Shown: one piece after another, positions 50,028-57,990 of the stretch
Layout of the letters: each line of letters begins with the position of its first letter
Numbering within the stretch: the first letter of the stretch is position 1
Source of the DNA: a virus
Reading direction: 5' to 3' (one strand)
Length of the DNA: 58,934 bases
Virus record (IMG/VR): IMGVR_UViG_3300037258_000356
Location: 1-58,934 of that record
Notes under the pieces: model-generated
The model's database searches: none
What the model was told of the DNA's origin: nothing
The model's input: only the letters and a program-made list of their open reading frames with translations
Translations under genes and position numbers: made by a program

Positions 50028-51652
50028 GAGCATCTCCCAGAGGTCTTTCGCAGGCCGTCTGTTTCGAAGGGGGTGACGGTCCCCGCACCGGGTTCTCCCC
50101 GGTCACCATGGGCGGCCTGCGAAAGCTGGGTGAGGACGGCGCCGATGACCTCCTGGCGGCGGCGGAGCGCCCCGTATATGGCGTGGTCGATCGTTCCGGC
50201 CGCCAGGAGGTGGGTGTAAACAACGCGGCGCTGCTGCCCGGGACGGTGCAGCCGCTTGCGCGACTGGAGGTAGTCACCGAGCGAGAAGTCCAACGAAAAG
50301 TAGATCGCGTGCCGCGCCCTGGTGAGGTCGACGCCGACGCCGCCGCTTTTCAACTGCGCACCAAGCACGTCGATGCCCGGGCTCATGGTGGCGTGGTCGG
50401 TCATGCCGTCACGCGCCCGACCGGACAGCTCGCCGTACCGGCGCCCCTGCGTCTCGCAGACCGCTTTGACCTGGTCGAGGTCGTGGTGAAAGCGGCAGAA
50501 GACGACGACCGGCTCATCGACCGGCAGGTCGTCGAGGACGTCGGCGAGCAACCTGGTTTTCTCGGGCGCGGGAAGGATCTGCCTGGTAGCGCCGGTGTCG
50601 GCGTCGACGGCGAACCCGTTCGCGGCCTGTGCGAGGCGAAGCACGTTGACCATGGCGTTCGCGGCGGTGACGACGCCGCCGTCGATGTCGGCGATCAGGT
50701 GCTTCTCGAGCTCGTAGTAGATCCGCTCCGTTGGTGCCTCGAGGTGAACGGTGCGGTGCTGATCGACAGGGTCCGCGAGTCCAAGCGTGCGGTCGAGCGC
50801 GGCCTGGTCGACCTGGAACATCAACAGGGCGATGCGCTGCGTGAGCTCGCCGAGCCGGTCGGCGCGGACGCCGTCGTAGATCGGCTGACCGGCCGGGCCG
50901 CGCAGGTAGATCGCTTCGCCCTGGTCGGTGACGCGCAGCACTTTGGGGGCGCCGTAGCGGGCACGGAACGCGGCGTGGCTGGTGCCTAACACCGAATCGT
51001 CGATCGCGCGGTATTGCGCGTAAATGTCCAACGGGCTGTGCGGCATCGGGGTGCCGGTGAGCGCGAGCGCGCGGCCGCCGTACATGCGGGTGCGGCGGCA
51101 GATGCGGTGCGCAAGCTTCGACTGTTTGCCGCCGGCGGCCTTGAGGCGGTGTGATTCGTCGAGGACGACGAGGTCCCACTCAATGTCGAGCAGGCAGTCG
51201 GCCATCGCTGTTTGTATCGACGCTTCGTAGTTGACGATCGCCGCGAACGGCCGGTCGCCGGCCATGGCAAGGCGCTGGCGCAGCGCGCCGGCTTTGCGCG
51301 CGGTCGTGGCATTGCGAAGCGGCCCGCGCTTACCGGCGACCTCTCCGGCCCATGTCACCCACGGTGTGGCGGCGTGCTCGGTGAGCTGTGTTGGCCAGAC
51401 GTCGACGACGCTGCGCGGACACAGGATCAGCGCCCGGCGCGCGTTGGCGCGTTGGGCGATCTCGATCGCGATCTTCGTTTTGCCGCCGCCCATGGGGACG
51501 GCGACCATGAACCCGCGGCGCTCGAGCGCGACCTGGACGGCTTCTTGCTGGTGCGGCCATAGCGGCGCGGGTGGCGTTGTGAGCACCCAGACGGGGGCGG
51601 CCGGGGCCTGCACAACCTCGGCGACCGGGGGAGAGAGAGCCGGGGTGCTCAC
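50024..51652 (-). CDS. SNF2-family DNA helicase/translocase
   Basis: 542 aa. PMGGGKTKIAIE (Walker A, residues 53-64), VVLDESHRLK (II), ALTGTPMPHS (III), then DEPVVVFCRFHHDLDQV, GVGVDLTRARHAIYF (V) and LQSRKRLHRPGQ (VI) are intact. SNF2-like phage enzymes act in replication fork or recombination steps. Confidence 0.85.
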   Translation of the reverse strand: MSTPALSPPVAEVVQAPAAPVWVLTTPPAPLWPHQQEAVQVALERRGFMVAVPMGGGKTKIAIEIAQRANARRALILCPRSVVDVWPTQLTEHAATPWVTWAGEVAGKRGPLRNATTARKAGALRQRLAMAGDRPFAAIVNYEASIQTAMADCLLDIEWDLVVLDESHRLKAAGGKQSKLAHRICRRTRMYGGRALALTGTPMPHSPLDIYAQYRAIDDSVLGTSHAAFRARYGAPKVLRVTDQGEAIYLRGPAGQPIYDGVRADRLGELTQRIALLMFQVDQAALDRTLGLADPVDQHRTVHLEAPTERIYYELEKHLIADIDGGVVTAANAMVNVLRLAQAANGFAVDADTGATRQILPAPEKTRLLADVLDDLPVDEPVVVFCRFHHDLDQVKAVCETQGRRYGELSGRARDGMTDHATMSPGIDVLGAQLKSGGVGVDLTRARHAIYFSLDFSLGDYLQSRKRLHRPGQQRRVVYTHLLAAGTIDHAIYGALRRRQEVIGAVLTQLSQAAHGDRGEPGAGTVTPFETDGLRKTSGRCS

Positions 51653-52050
51653 AACGCCACCCGCAACCGCAGGCGCTGTTGAAGGTCATCGCGAACGCGC
51701 CAGCCAATGACGCTCACGACGTCGCCGCCGGGAAGCTCGTAGTCGCCGGCGAAGCGCTCGAGCACGTGCTCGCACGCCGCCGTGATCCGCACGACCACGC
51801 GGTCATTGGCCTGAAAGACGGCGTACGCGTTACCGGAGGTGGCGGGGCTGGTGACGATCGCGGTGGCGTCGAGGCCAAACGCTGTGAGCGTCGCGGCGAA
51901 CTCGTCGGTGCTCTGGCACCACACCCACAAAGAGGGGTCGACCATGCGGAGGCGGTCGGCGACATCGGCGTGCTCTGCGGCGAGAGCGGCGAGACGCAGT
52001 CCGCTCGAAGTTGCGAACACGTTGTCGATCGTGAGGTCGTCGCTTACCAC
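51649..52050 (-). CDS. 133-aa hypothetical protein
   Basis: FATSSGLRLAALAAEHADVA, then WVWCQSTDEFAATLTAFGL and RVVVRITAACEHVLERFAG. Mixed alpha/beta. Coupled to the SNF2 gene and slightly overlapping the next upstream gene. No family recognised. Confidence 0.45.
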   Translation of the reverse strand: MVSDDLTIDNVFATSSGLRLAALAAEHADVADRLRMVDPSLWVWCQSTDEFAATLTAFGLDATAIVTSPATSGNAYAVFQANDRVVVRITAACEHVLERFAGDYELPGGDVVSVIGWRVRDDLQQRLRLRVAL

Positions 52051-52349
52051 CGGTAGGACTCCGGGTCAGCCCAGTCGAATGGCGGCCGGCGTTGCACGCC
52101 CTGGACCTCGGTGCGGGGGAAGAGGATCACCTGTGCGGCGCGCTCCTGGTGCTGTTCGCGCGTCATTCGCTGGTAGGCGTCTTGGTGGCCGCGGTAGCGG
52201 CGCACCTCTGACCGGAGGCCGGCCACGACGCCTACCGCGAGCGCGATAGCCCACAGCACCACGACGGGAACGACGCCGAAGATCACGAGGCCGATCAGCG
52301 CCTCGAGCGCGACGAGCACGCTGGCTGATGCCCGGGCGCGGGCGCTCAT
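52044..52349 (-). CDS. 101-aa membrane protein downstream of repressor
   Basis: ATG at 52349 overlaps the HTH gene stop. One long or two short hydrophobic segments at about residues 9-45 (VLVALEALIGLVIFGVVPVV...VGVVAGL), then a basic, Gln-rich tail. In the first operon after the switch; function unknown. Confidence 0.45.
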   Translation of the reverse strand: MSARARASASVLVALEALIGLVIFGVVPVVVLWAIALAVGVVAGLRSEVRRYRGHQDAYQRMTREQHQERAAQVILFPRTEVQGVQRRPPFDWADPESYRW

Positions 52350-52576
52350 GCGGCGACGGCCTCGGTCCAGCCCATGAGGTAGGCGACGTCGACTTCGAGG
52401 AGCTCGGCGAGCGCGAGCTTCTTCGCGTCCGGGATCTCGCCGGCGGTGCGCTCCCAGCGGTAGACAGTAGATTGGTCTACGAGGAGCGCAGCGGCGACCT
52501 GTGAGCGAAGAAGCCCGCGGGCGGTGCGGAGCTCTTCGATCCGGTTTGCCGGGGCGTTTGCATCTGGCACTTGCAC
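52346..52576 (-). CDS. XRE-family HTH regulator (leftward)
   Basis: 76 aa. GTG at 52576, with a TTGCAT-N18-TACCTT promoter ending seven bases before it (read on the minus strand), so probably leaderless. RIEELRTARGLLRSQVAAAL and VDQSTVYRWERTAGEIPD form the helix-turn-helix. First gene of the leftward early operon, so Cro-like or antirepressor function is likely. Confidence 0.7.
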   Translation of the reverse strand: MQVPDANAPANRIEELRTARGLLRSQVAAALLVDQSTVYRWERTAGEIPDAKKLALAELLEVDVAYLMGWTEAVAA

Positions 52577-52611
52577 GTCGCGCAAGGTAGCATCCGCATT
52601 GGACGGAATGC
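52570..52611. promoter_or_regulatory. Operator-like inverted repeats between divergent regulators
   Basis: CTTGC-7-GCAAG (52570-52586) and GCATTGGACGGAATGC (52596-52611, 5-bp arms) lie in the 49 bases separating the two HTH genes and overlap the leftward promoter. This is the expected place for a lysis-lysogeny switch. Confidence 0.5.
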
Positions 52612-52625
52612 AAAGCGTGGCACGC

Positions 52626-53096
52626 ATGACACCGGAAACTGCGGAAAGAACACATAACACGGTGCGCAGGAGCGTGGCGCAAGCGCGCCGTGGGAGCGCG
52701 TCCTACAGTGCGCGGCAGGTGGCTGACCGCGAGCCCGAGGACACCATGGTGTACTGGCTGGCGCTCGCTGCGAGCGAGCTACGTCGCGCCGCGGGGCGCA
52801 AGATGGTTCACGTCGCGGCGCAGGCGAGCGTCGACCAATCGACTATCTACCGCTTCGAGCAGGGCAGCAGTTACCCGCAAGACCCCGACATGATCATCGA
52901 GGCCTACGCGGGTGACTTGGACATCGACGCGCCTGCGATTTGGCGCTACGCAACCGACCTATGGCAGGAGCATCTCAGCGGTGCGCGGACAGCTGACGTG
53001 CTGGCAGAGCATGTAGCCGAGACACTCCAAGACCTTCGGCAAGCGCAGTCGCAGTTACAACGAGGCCGCGGCGCCCAGGGTCGTGGAGGTCGATGA
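52626..53096 (+). CDS. XRE-family HTH regulator (rightward), putative repressor
   Basis: 156 aa from the ATG at 52626; later GTG/ATG starts would still keep the HTH. VYWLALAASELRRAAGRKMV, VAAQASVDQSTIYRFEQGSS is the HTH; the C-terminus (AEHVAETLQDLRQAQSQL) is a helix suited to dimerisation. Transcribed away from the lytic operon. Its HTH recognition segment (VDQSTIYRFE) resembles that of its divergent partner, suggesting both read the same operators. Confidence 0.65.
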   Translation: MTPETAERTHNTVRRSVAQARRGSASYSARQVADREPEDTMVYWLALAASELRRAAGRKMVHVAAQASVDQSTIYRFEQGSSYPQDPDMIIEAYAGDLDIDAPAIWRYATDLWQEHLSGARTADVLAEHVAETLQDLRQAQSQLQRGRGAQGRGGR

Positions 53097-53211
53097 GCGG
53101 CAATCGTTCCGTGATGAGATCGAGGACTTCCCCCAGCAGGTCGGCGCTCTTGTATCCGCTCGCGGCGGATCGTCCGCCTTCGTGTCCTCGAAGAATCGGC
53201 CGGTTCTTCAT
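52975..53211 (-). CDS. 78-aa ORF opposite the repressor gene end
   Basis: ATG at 53211 with a strong AGGAAGGAA site. KSADLLGEVLDLITERLPLI and GLVVTATALAEGLGVSRLHA look protein-like, but the last 122 bases overlap the plus-strand HTH gene. Either a real antisense-overlapping gene or a chance ORF with a good ribosome site. Confidence 0.35.
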   Translation of the reverse strand: MKNRPILRGHEGGRSAASGYKSADLLGEVLDLITERLPLIDLHDPGRRGLVVTATALAEGLGVSRLHALPARQLSAHR

Positions 53212-53335
53212 TTCCTTCCTCCATGCGCTGCCAGCCGCTTTCTCCCTCCGCCCCCTTGGAGACCCCGCTGACCGGCGGCCGGTCGGTAGCGAGGTTCGAG
53301 AAACTACGCCTCAGCCCGGATAGGAGGTAAACGCC

Positions 53336-53869
53336 ACGAGCACCACCGAACCACTCGCACCTCGAGCAACCGCGGTCCAGTTCGACCGTGGTCTCGCGAT
53401 CACAGGCATCGGCATCTTCTGCGCCGCCATCGGCGTGATCGGCCCTTGGGCAACGGCTGAGCGGCTCATCAGCCTGTCCGGATTTCACACCGACGACGGC
53501 AAAGCGATCCTCGTCATCGCAGCGTTTGCGATAGTCCTCCTGCTCGCAGACCGTGCCGGGAATCTTTCGCGGAGTGTCGCGATCGTGCTGTTCTTGGTCA
53601 TCGGCGCGGCGGCTGCGAACGACGGCATCGAGATCGCGGCGGCAGCGCAGTTCTCGACTCTGGCGAGCTCGCAGATCGCTGTCGCCGACTGGGGAACGTA
53701 CGCGATCGTTCTCGGTGCCGCGCTCGCGATCGTCGGGCTTGCTGGCGGGTTCGACATGTTGGTGACGGCACCGCTGGCTGTGGCTGTCGTCGCGGTGACG
53801 GCGCTGGTGTTCTACTGGATCGAAGTGCCGCCGCAGTGGGCTGTCGGCGGCGGCACGATTCTGCACTGA
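53336..53869 (+). CDS. Four-helix membrane protein with ACG start
   Basis: 177 aa if initiated at ACG 53336, eight bases after a perfect AGGAGG. Residues T-S-T-T-E-P-L-A-P precede hydrophobic segments at about 22-40, 60-80, 85-102 and 115-165. The first normal start, GTG at 53435, would delete the first helix and has no ribosome site. Transcribed with the putative repressor, so probably expressed in lysogeny; possible superinfection-exclusion role. Confidence 0.55.
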   Translation, partial: TSTTEPLAPRATAVQFDRGLAITGIGIFCAAIGVIGPWATAERLISLSGFHTDDGKAILVIAAFAIVLLLADRAGNLSRSVAIVLFLVIGAAAANDGIEIAAAAQFSTLASSQIAVADWGTYAIVLGAALAIVGLAGGFDMLVTAPLAVAVVAVTALVFYWIEVPPQWAVGGGTILH

Positions 53870-53884
53870 GCCCTTAACGACTGA

Positions 53885-53914
53885 GGGCCCCCGACCGGGT
53901 GGTCGAGGGCCCTT
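53885..53914. terminator. Bidirectional terminator hairpin
   Basis: GGGCCCCCGACC-GGGT-GGTCGAGGGCCC followed by TT, a 12-bp stem with one mismatch between convergent genes. It ends the lysogeny transcript and the circularised late operon. Confidence 0.7.
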
Positions 53915-53945
53915 GCGCTCGGGAGAGGAGGGATCCGAGCTTGGT

Positions 53946-54368
53946 TCAGATCGCCGGCGGCGACGGCGCCTCCGGGGACGGCGCTGCCTCCGGCTCCGGG
54001 GTCGAGGACGCGGGTGCCGCGCTGGGGGGAACCGTCGGGCTACCTGGGGCGGGCGACGGCACGACGGGGTCGTTGCCGGGCTCCGGGTCGCTTGGCGAGC
54101 TTGGCTGCGCCGCGGCGGCAGGATCAGGAGCTGCTCCGGTGCCAGTCGTGCCGCCGTTGCTCGGAGCAGCGTAAGCCGGTCCGGACGGGTCGACGATGAA
54201 CGTGCCAGCCGGAACGTCGTTGCCGCCGGCGCCCGAGGTGGCCGGCGCAGCCGCAGCGGCAGCGTCGGTTGCGGCGCGGAGCTCGTCGATCTGCTCTTGG
54301 GTGACCGTTGCCCCTGGCTGCAGAGCGTTGACGGCCGTCTTCAACCGGTCGAGGTTCGATGAGTCCAT
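53946..54368 (-). CDS. Pro/Ala-rich protein, last gene of the late operon
   Basis: 140 aa; AAGGAG precedes the ATG at 54368. An N-terminal helix (DSSNLDRLKTAVNALQPG, QEQIDELRAATDAA) is followed by ~95 residues of Pro/Ala/Ser repeats with frequent Glu/Asp. In the uninterrupted phage circle it starts 28 bases after the endolysin stop. Possibly a disordered virion or lysis accessory protein. Confidence 0.5.
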   Translation of the reverse strand: MDSSNLDRLKTAVNALQPGATVTQEQIDELRAATDAAAAAAPATSGAGGNDVPAGTFIVDPSGPAYAAPSNGGTTGTGAAPDPAAAAQPSSPSDPEPGNDPVVPSPAPGSPTVPPSAAPASSTPEPEAAPSPEAPSPPAI

Positions 54369-54405
54369 GGGGTTGATCGGTCTCCTTGGTGGTGGTTCAG
54401 AGAGG

Positions 54406-54413
54406 GAAGTTGG
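54406..54413. repeat. Target-site duplication, copy 2 (GAAGTTGG)
   Basis: Abuts the transposon left end and matches 95-102. Joining 54413 to 103 restores an endolysin reading frame that stops at TGA (54397-54399). Confidence 0.85.
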
Positions 54414-54438
54414 GGCGATTATCCCTTGACAGTAGGTA
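54414..54438. repeat. Left terminal inverted repeat
   Basis: Begins GGCGATTATCCCTTGAC. Matches the complement of 58060-58084 (and 70-94) at 23 of 25 positions. Contains the transposase -35 box. Confidence 0.85.
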
Positions 54439-54454
54439 ACAGTCGTGGGATACT
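54426..54454 (+). promoter_or_regulatory. Transposase promoter embedded in the inverted repeat
   Basis: TTGACA (54426-54431), 17-base spacer, GATACT (54449-54454), ATG at 54461. Only six bases separate the -10 box and start codon, so the mRNA is probably leaderless. Confidence 0.65.
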
Positions 54455-54460
54455 TCCCTC

Positions 54461-55408
54461 ATGTCGAAGGTGGATCGCAACAATCCGAAGCGCTCAACGG
54501 CGTCGGAGTCGACGTACTCCCTGATGGAGTTCACGCGCGAGTTTCCGACCGATGCTGCGTGCCTTGAGCACCTGTGGCGCTCAAGGTTCGCTCCCGATGG
54601 CTCGCACGCGGACTGCCCAAAGTGCAAGCGGGAGCGGAAGTTCCACAAGGTAGCAGCGCGCCCGTCATGGTCGTGCGACACCTGCGGCCACCACATCCAC
54701 CCGCTCGCAGGGACAATCTTCCACAAGTCCGCTACGTCGCTGCACCTGTGGTTCTACGTCCTCTACCTGATGACTAGCACTCGCTGCGGGATCTCCGCGA
54801 AGCAGGTTGAGCGCGAGATCGGCGTCACTTACAAGACCGCTTGGCGGATGTGCAACCTGATCCGCAACCACCTGATGGCCCAGGAGTTCGCCGACAAGCT
54901 GACCGGCGAAGTTGAGGCTGACGAGACCGCTTACGGTGGCCGTCCGAAGGTGGCCGTGACTCGCGGGATGACGATGGCTCAGGCGCAGATCTTCGCGAAG
55001 GCCCGGAAGGTCGGCATCGTCGCGATGGTCGAGCGTGGCGGCAACGTCCGCGCCTACGTTCAGCCGCGCGAAGGCGCGCTAGAGACCGTGAGTCTGCACG
55101 TAGAGCCGAACGCCACCGTCTACACCGACGAGTGGGCCGGGTATCGCAAACTGCATTTCACCCATCCCGATCACCGCACGATCCGCCACACCGACAAGGT
55201 GTACGCGACCGGAGACACGCACACGCAGACCATCGAAGGATGGTTTGGGAACGTCAAGAACGGGATCGCCGGCAACTATCACGGCGTGTCGGTCAAGTGG
55301 CTTCAGTCGTACGTCAACGAGTATGTATGGCGTTACAACCACCGTCGTCGCGACGGGCGCTCGATGTTCGCGGAGCTGCTTGCGCGTGCCGTCGTCGTGC
55401 AGCCCTGA
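54461..55408 (+). CDS. IS1595-family transposase
   Basis: 315 aa. Zinc ribbon CPKC (52-55) and CDTC (72-75), a helix-turn-helix around 112-135 (ISAKQVEREIGVTYKTAWRM), then the DDE-like catalytic set: EADETAYGG (Asp154), YTDEWAGY (Asp223) and TIEGWFGNVKN (Glu259). Full-length, so likely active. Catalyses replicative-type transposition. Confidence 0.9.
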   Translation: MSKVDRNNPKRSTASESTYSLMEFTREFPTDAACLEHLWRSRFAPDGSHADCPKCKRERKFHKVAARPSWSCDTCGHHIHPLAGTIFHKSATSLHLWFYVLYLMTSTRCGISAKQVEREIGVTYKTAWRMCNLIRNHLMAQEFADKLTGEVEADETAYGGRPKVAVTRGMTMAQAQIFAKARKVGIVAMVERGGNVRAYVQPREGALETVSLHVEPNATVYTDEWAGYRKLHFTHPDHRTIRHTDKVYATGDTHTQTIEGWFGNVKNGIAGNYHGVSVKWLQSYVNEYVWRYNHRRRDGRSMFAELLARAVVVQP

Positions 55409-55452
55409 TCGCTCGCTATTCCTGGGCGGAGCGAATAGCTTCCTCGCTCGAG

Positions 55453-56202
55453 GTGCTGTTCTTCATCGACGAGACTTGGCAGAAGATCGACGGCCATGAA
55501 ATTGCGGCACTCGGGGGTGTCGCTATTCGGCTGAAGAGCTACAACGCGTTCTGTCGGGAGATGTTCGCCGTAAAGAAGAACATCCTCGGCGCGGTTGAGC
55601 TACGTGACGCCGAACTGAAAGGGAAGAAGTGCTTCGCGAACCGCTCGTTTCGTACCCGGGCGGATGGCGAGCGATCAAAGCTCCTAGATGCAGCCGATGA
55701 GTTGTTTAACGCGCTCGACAAATACGGTGCCAAAACCTTCGTAATTTGGACGGCTGCCCCATCGCTCGTCAGTCTGCGGAGCGCGCGGACCACGGCGCTG
55801 TCCAAGCCATACAAGGGGCTTCTGTACGACTTCCGTGCACTCATGCGGGGAGCCGCTGCAAATCGACTCGGCTCCTTGAATTTCGATCAGCGCGACATGG
55901 GCAGCGACGAGGCGGCCACTTGCGCCCTCCAGAACTATCTCGTGCGCACCCGAGGCGACTGGGACAGGACCTTCGTCACGGTGCCGAGCTTCACGGTGAG
56001 TGCTGTTAGCCCCGGACTCCAAGCCGCGGACCTCGTTGCGTACCTTGGAGCACACTTTTCGAGACCGAGCGTTCGCCCCGAACTCGGGCCGTACTTAGAG
56101 CGCGTAACCGCCCTCCAACACGAATGGCAGCGCGGACGCACGACGCGGCGATCGATCCGAGAGGTCCGGGCAGAACAAGAGGCCGGCGGGCTTTCGCCCT
56201 AA
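55453..56202 (+). CDS. DUF3800 protein (transposon cargo)
   Basis: 249 aa from GTG 55453. VLFFIDETW is the family's Asp-containing opening; MRGAAANRLGSL, AVSPGLQAADLVAYLGAHF and a QAADLVA Asp match later DUF3800 blocks, in which the acidic residues suggest an RNase H-like nuclease. 44 bases after the transposase. Activity is not established. Confidence 0.75.
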   Translation: MLFFIDETWQKIDGHEIAALGGVAIRLKSYNAFCREMFAVKKNILGAVELRDAELKGKKCFANRSFRTRADGERSKLLDAADELFNALDKYGAKTFVIWTAAPSLVSLRSARTTALSKPYKGLLYDFRALMRGAAANRLGSLNFDQRDMGSDEAATCALQNYLVRTRGDWDRTFVTVPSFTVSAVSPGLQAADLVAYLGAHFSRPSVRPELGPYLERVTALQHEWQRGRTTRRSIREVRAEQEAGGLSP

Positions 56203-56293
56203 GCGCCGTCGATGAGACGACACACCGGCCCCTTCTGGCACGCAGAGTACCACCCGACACCCGTCGAAGCGGCCGCTGGTTTTTCGCGTGCAA

Positions 56294-56653
56294 CTACGGC
56301 GTTTTCTTTGTCGTCCGCTGGCCGAACGACGGCGGCGCGACCTTCTCGAGGTCGCGCAGGAACGCGTCACGTGTCGGGATCGGGATCTCGACCGGCTCGC
56401 CGCGGTTCGGTTCCGTGAACTGCGTCGGGCCCTGTAGCGCGTACGCGCGATCCCACTCGGAGCGCGCACGATCGCGCTCGTCATCGGCAAGCTTTCGCTG
56501 AGCCTCGGCCTGCGCGTGCTCGCCGCGCTCGTCAAGGAACACCGCGCCCTGCTCGAACACGGCGACCCGGCGTTCGTGCGCCTCGGCCGCGGCGCGATGA
56601 CGTTCGGCGTCCTTCAGCGCTTCTGGTGTCGGCTCAGGTTTGTCCGTGGTCAT
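56294..56653 (-). CDS. 119-aa charged helical protein (transposon cargo)
   Basis: Glu/Arg/Ala-rich coiled-coil-like sequence (ALKDAERHRAAAEAHERRVA, EAQRKLADDERDRARSEWDR), then PVEIPIPTRDAFLRDLEKVA. Antisense to the neighbouring transposon genes. Family unknown. Confidence 0.45.
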   Translation of the reverse strand: MTTDKPEPTPEALKDAERHRAAAEAHERRVAVFEQGAVFLDERGEHAQAEAQRKLADDERDRARSEWDRAYALQGPTQFTEPNRGEPVEIPIPTRDAFLRDLEKVAPPSFGQRTTKKTP

Positions 56654-56846
56654 CGGCGTCTCTCAGTCTTGCAGCAGCGCAGAGTTCTAGCCATCGAGTT
56701 GCCGAAGTGGCAAATGCTTTGCGCGCTGCCGGTTCGTCGGCGGCAATGACGCCCAGCCGGATCGCCTCGCCGGGGGCGCTCACGGCCAGGCAGCCGCCGC
56801 GCGGACGAGGAAGAACGATTGCTTGGGGAGTGGTGAGTGAATGCAT
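56634..56846 (-). CDS. 70-aa ORF (transposon cargo)
   Basis: ATG at 56846 (MHSLTTPQAIVLPRPRGG). Overlaps the start of the next gene by 20 bases. SAPGEAIRLGVIAADEPAAR suggests a small alpha/beta protein. Weakly supported. Confidence 0.35.
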   Translation of the reverse strand: MHSLTTPQAIVLPRPRGGCLAVSAPGEAIRLGVIAADEPAARKAFATSATRWLELCAAARLRDADDHGQT

Positions 56847-56974
56847 GCACCGCAGCGTGGCGCGCAAACGCCTACCCTGCAAATACGCAGAGGGTTAACG
56901 CGAAGCTCGACTTGCCTTCGCGGTAGCCGATGCTGTAGCGTGTTTCGTATGAACGCGAAATCGAAAGCTACCCC

Positions 56975-57649
56975 GTGACTGTCGTTCGCGATGGTCAAGC
57001 GCCGTACCCACCGATTGAGGCCATGATGGCTGTGATCGAGGGATACCGAACGAAGCATCCGCACACCCCGTTCACGATCGAGAACATTCAGCCGCTTGGG
57101 GTTGCGCCGTCGATCGCGCAGCGCACACACCAGGGTCTCCGACTCCTGGATCTCATTGACGACGAGGGCGAGCCCACCCCGGCACTGGATGTTCTGCGAG
57201 AGGCAACGACTGCGGAGTTCCCCGCGCGGCTTGCCGAAATCGTACGGGCCGCCTATGCCGAGGTATTTGCGTACAAGGACCCCGCAACCGACTCGCCCGA
57301 AGATATGGCCGAGATCTTCCGGTTCTACCGGCCTCCATCGCAGCACGCCCGGATGATCCGATTCTTCTACGGGATCTGCGAGCGCGCCGGCATCATCGAG
57401 AGCCGTCCTGCGATCGAGGGGTCCGGCAAGTCAAGTGTGCGGCGCGCTCCGGCATCGAAGGGTAAGCCGAGGGCTACCCGCGCGGAGGCACAGAACCGAA
57501 CGCCGCTACCACCTGCGTCGAGTATCGAACAGATGAAGGCCAAATACCTTGAGGTACTTCTCAACCGCCTCCAACAAACGGATGGCGAGTTCGACACCGA
57601 CCTGGCCGATCGGATCGAACGTCTGATGGGCGTAGCGCCAACCTCATGA
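56975..57649 (+). CDS. DUF5343-like protein (transposon cargo)
   Basis: 224 aa, GTG start. PPIEAMMAVIEGYRTKHPHT, TIENIQPLGVAPSIAQRTHQ, LRLLDLIDDEGEPT and IVRAAYAEVFAY follow the DUF5343 pattern, a winged-helix-like family seen near defence and mobile elements. The C-terminal ~60 residues are basic then helical. A nine-codon leader ORF (56948-56977) overlaps its GTG. Confidence 0.6.
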   Translation: MTVVRDGQAPYPPIEAMMAVIEGYRTKHPHTPFTIENIQPLGVAPSIAQRTHQGLRLLDLIDDEGEPTPALDVLREATTAEFPARLAEIVRAAYAEVFAYKDPATDSPEDMAEIFRFYRPPSQHARMIRFFYGICERAGIIESRPAIEGSGKSSVRRAPASKGKPRATRAEAQNRTPLPPASSIEQMKAKYLEVLLNRLQQTDGEFDTDLADRIERLMGVAPTS

Positions 57650-57943
57650 CGCGAGGTCACGAACGATGTTGAGTACCACCGGGGCGCGGTGCAGTCCGCT
57701 GTCGCGTCTCACAATCGCATAGGCCGAGCACCCCGAGCGGTCCGAGAAGTGGACCGGAACGCGCCCGAGGCACCCAAGATCGAGGTCCAGGCCCTTCCAG
57801 GGGTCGCTGCGGTTTAGTCCCGCCTCTCGGGCGAGCCGCAGCGAGCGAGTAGCGTCGCCCTGGGCCTCGTTCCTGTGCCGCAGTCTATCGAGCCGCCAGG
57901 CCGCCTCCGACGGCTGCCAGATGGATTGCGTGTCCGGGCTCTG
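57644..57943 (-). pseudogene. Start-less ORF at transposon right end
   Basis: 99 codons open from a TGA at 57944 to a TGA overlapping the DUF5343 stop. Protein-like stretches: SIWQPSEAAWRLDRLRHRNE, LGRVPVHFSDRSGCSAYAIV. No ATG/GTG/TTG occurs early in frame (CTG possible). Either a truncated gene or one with a rare start; it shares the convergent overlap typical of paired genes. Confidence 0.4.
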
Positions 57944-57990
57944 TCAGCCCTACGCGGCCGTGGGAGCGTCACCGTTACGGCGGTCCAAGG

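Noticed and set aside
56186-56199. GGGC-TTTC-GCCC hairpin after DUF3800 as terminator
   Set aside because: It lies inside the last codons, the stem is four base pairs, and no T-run follows.
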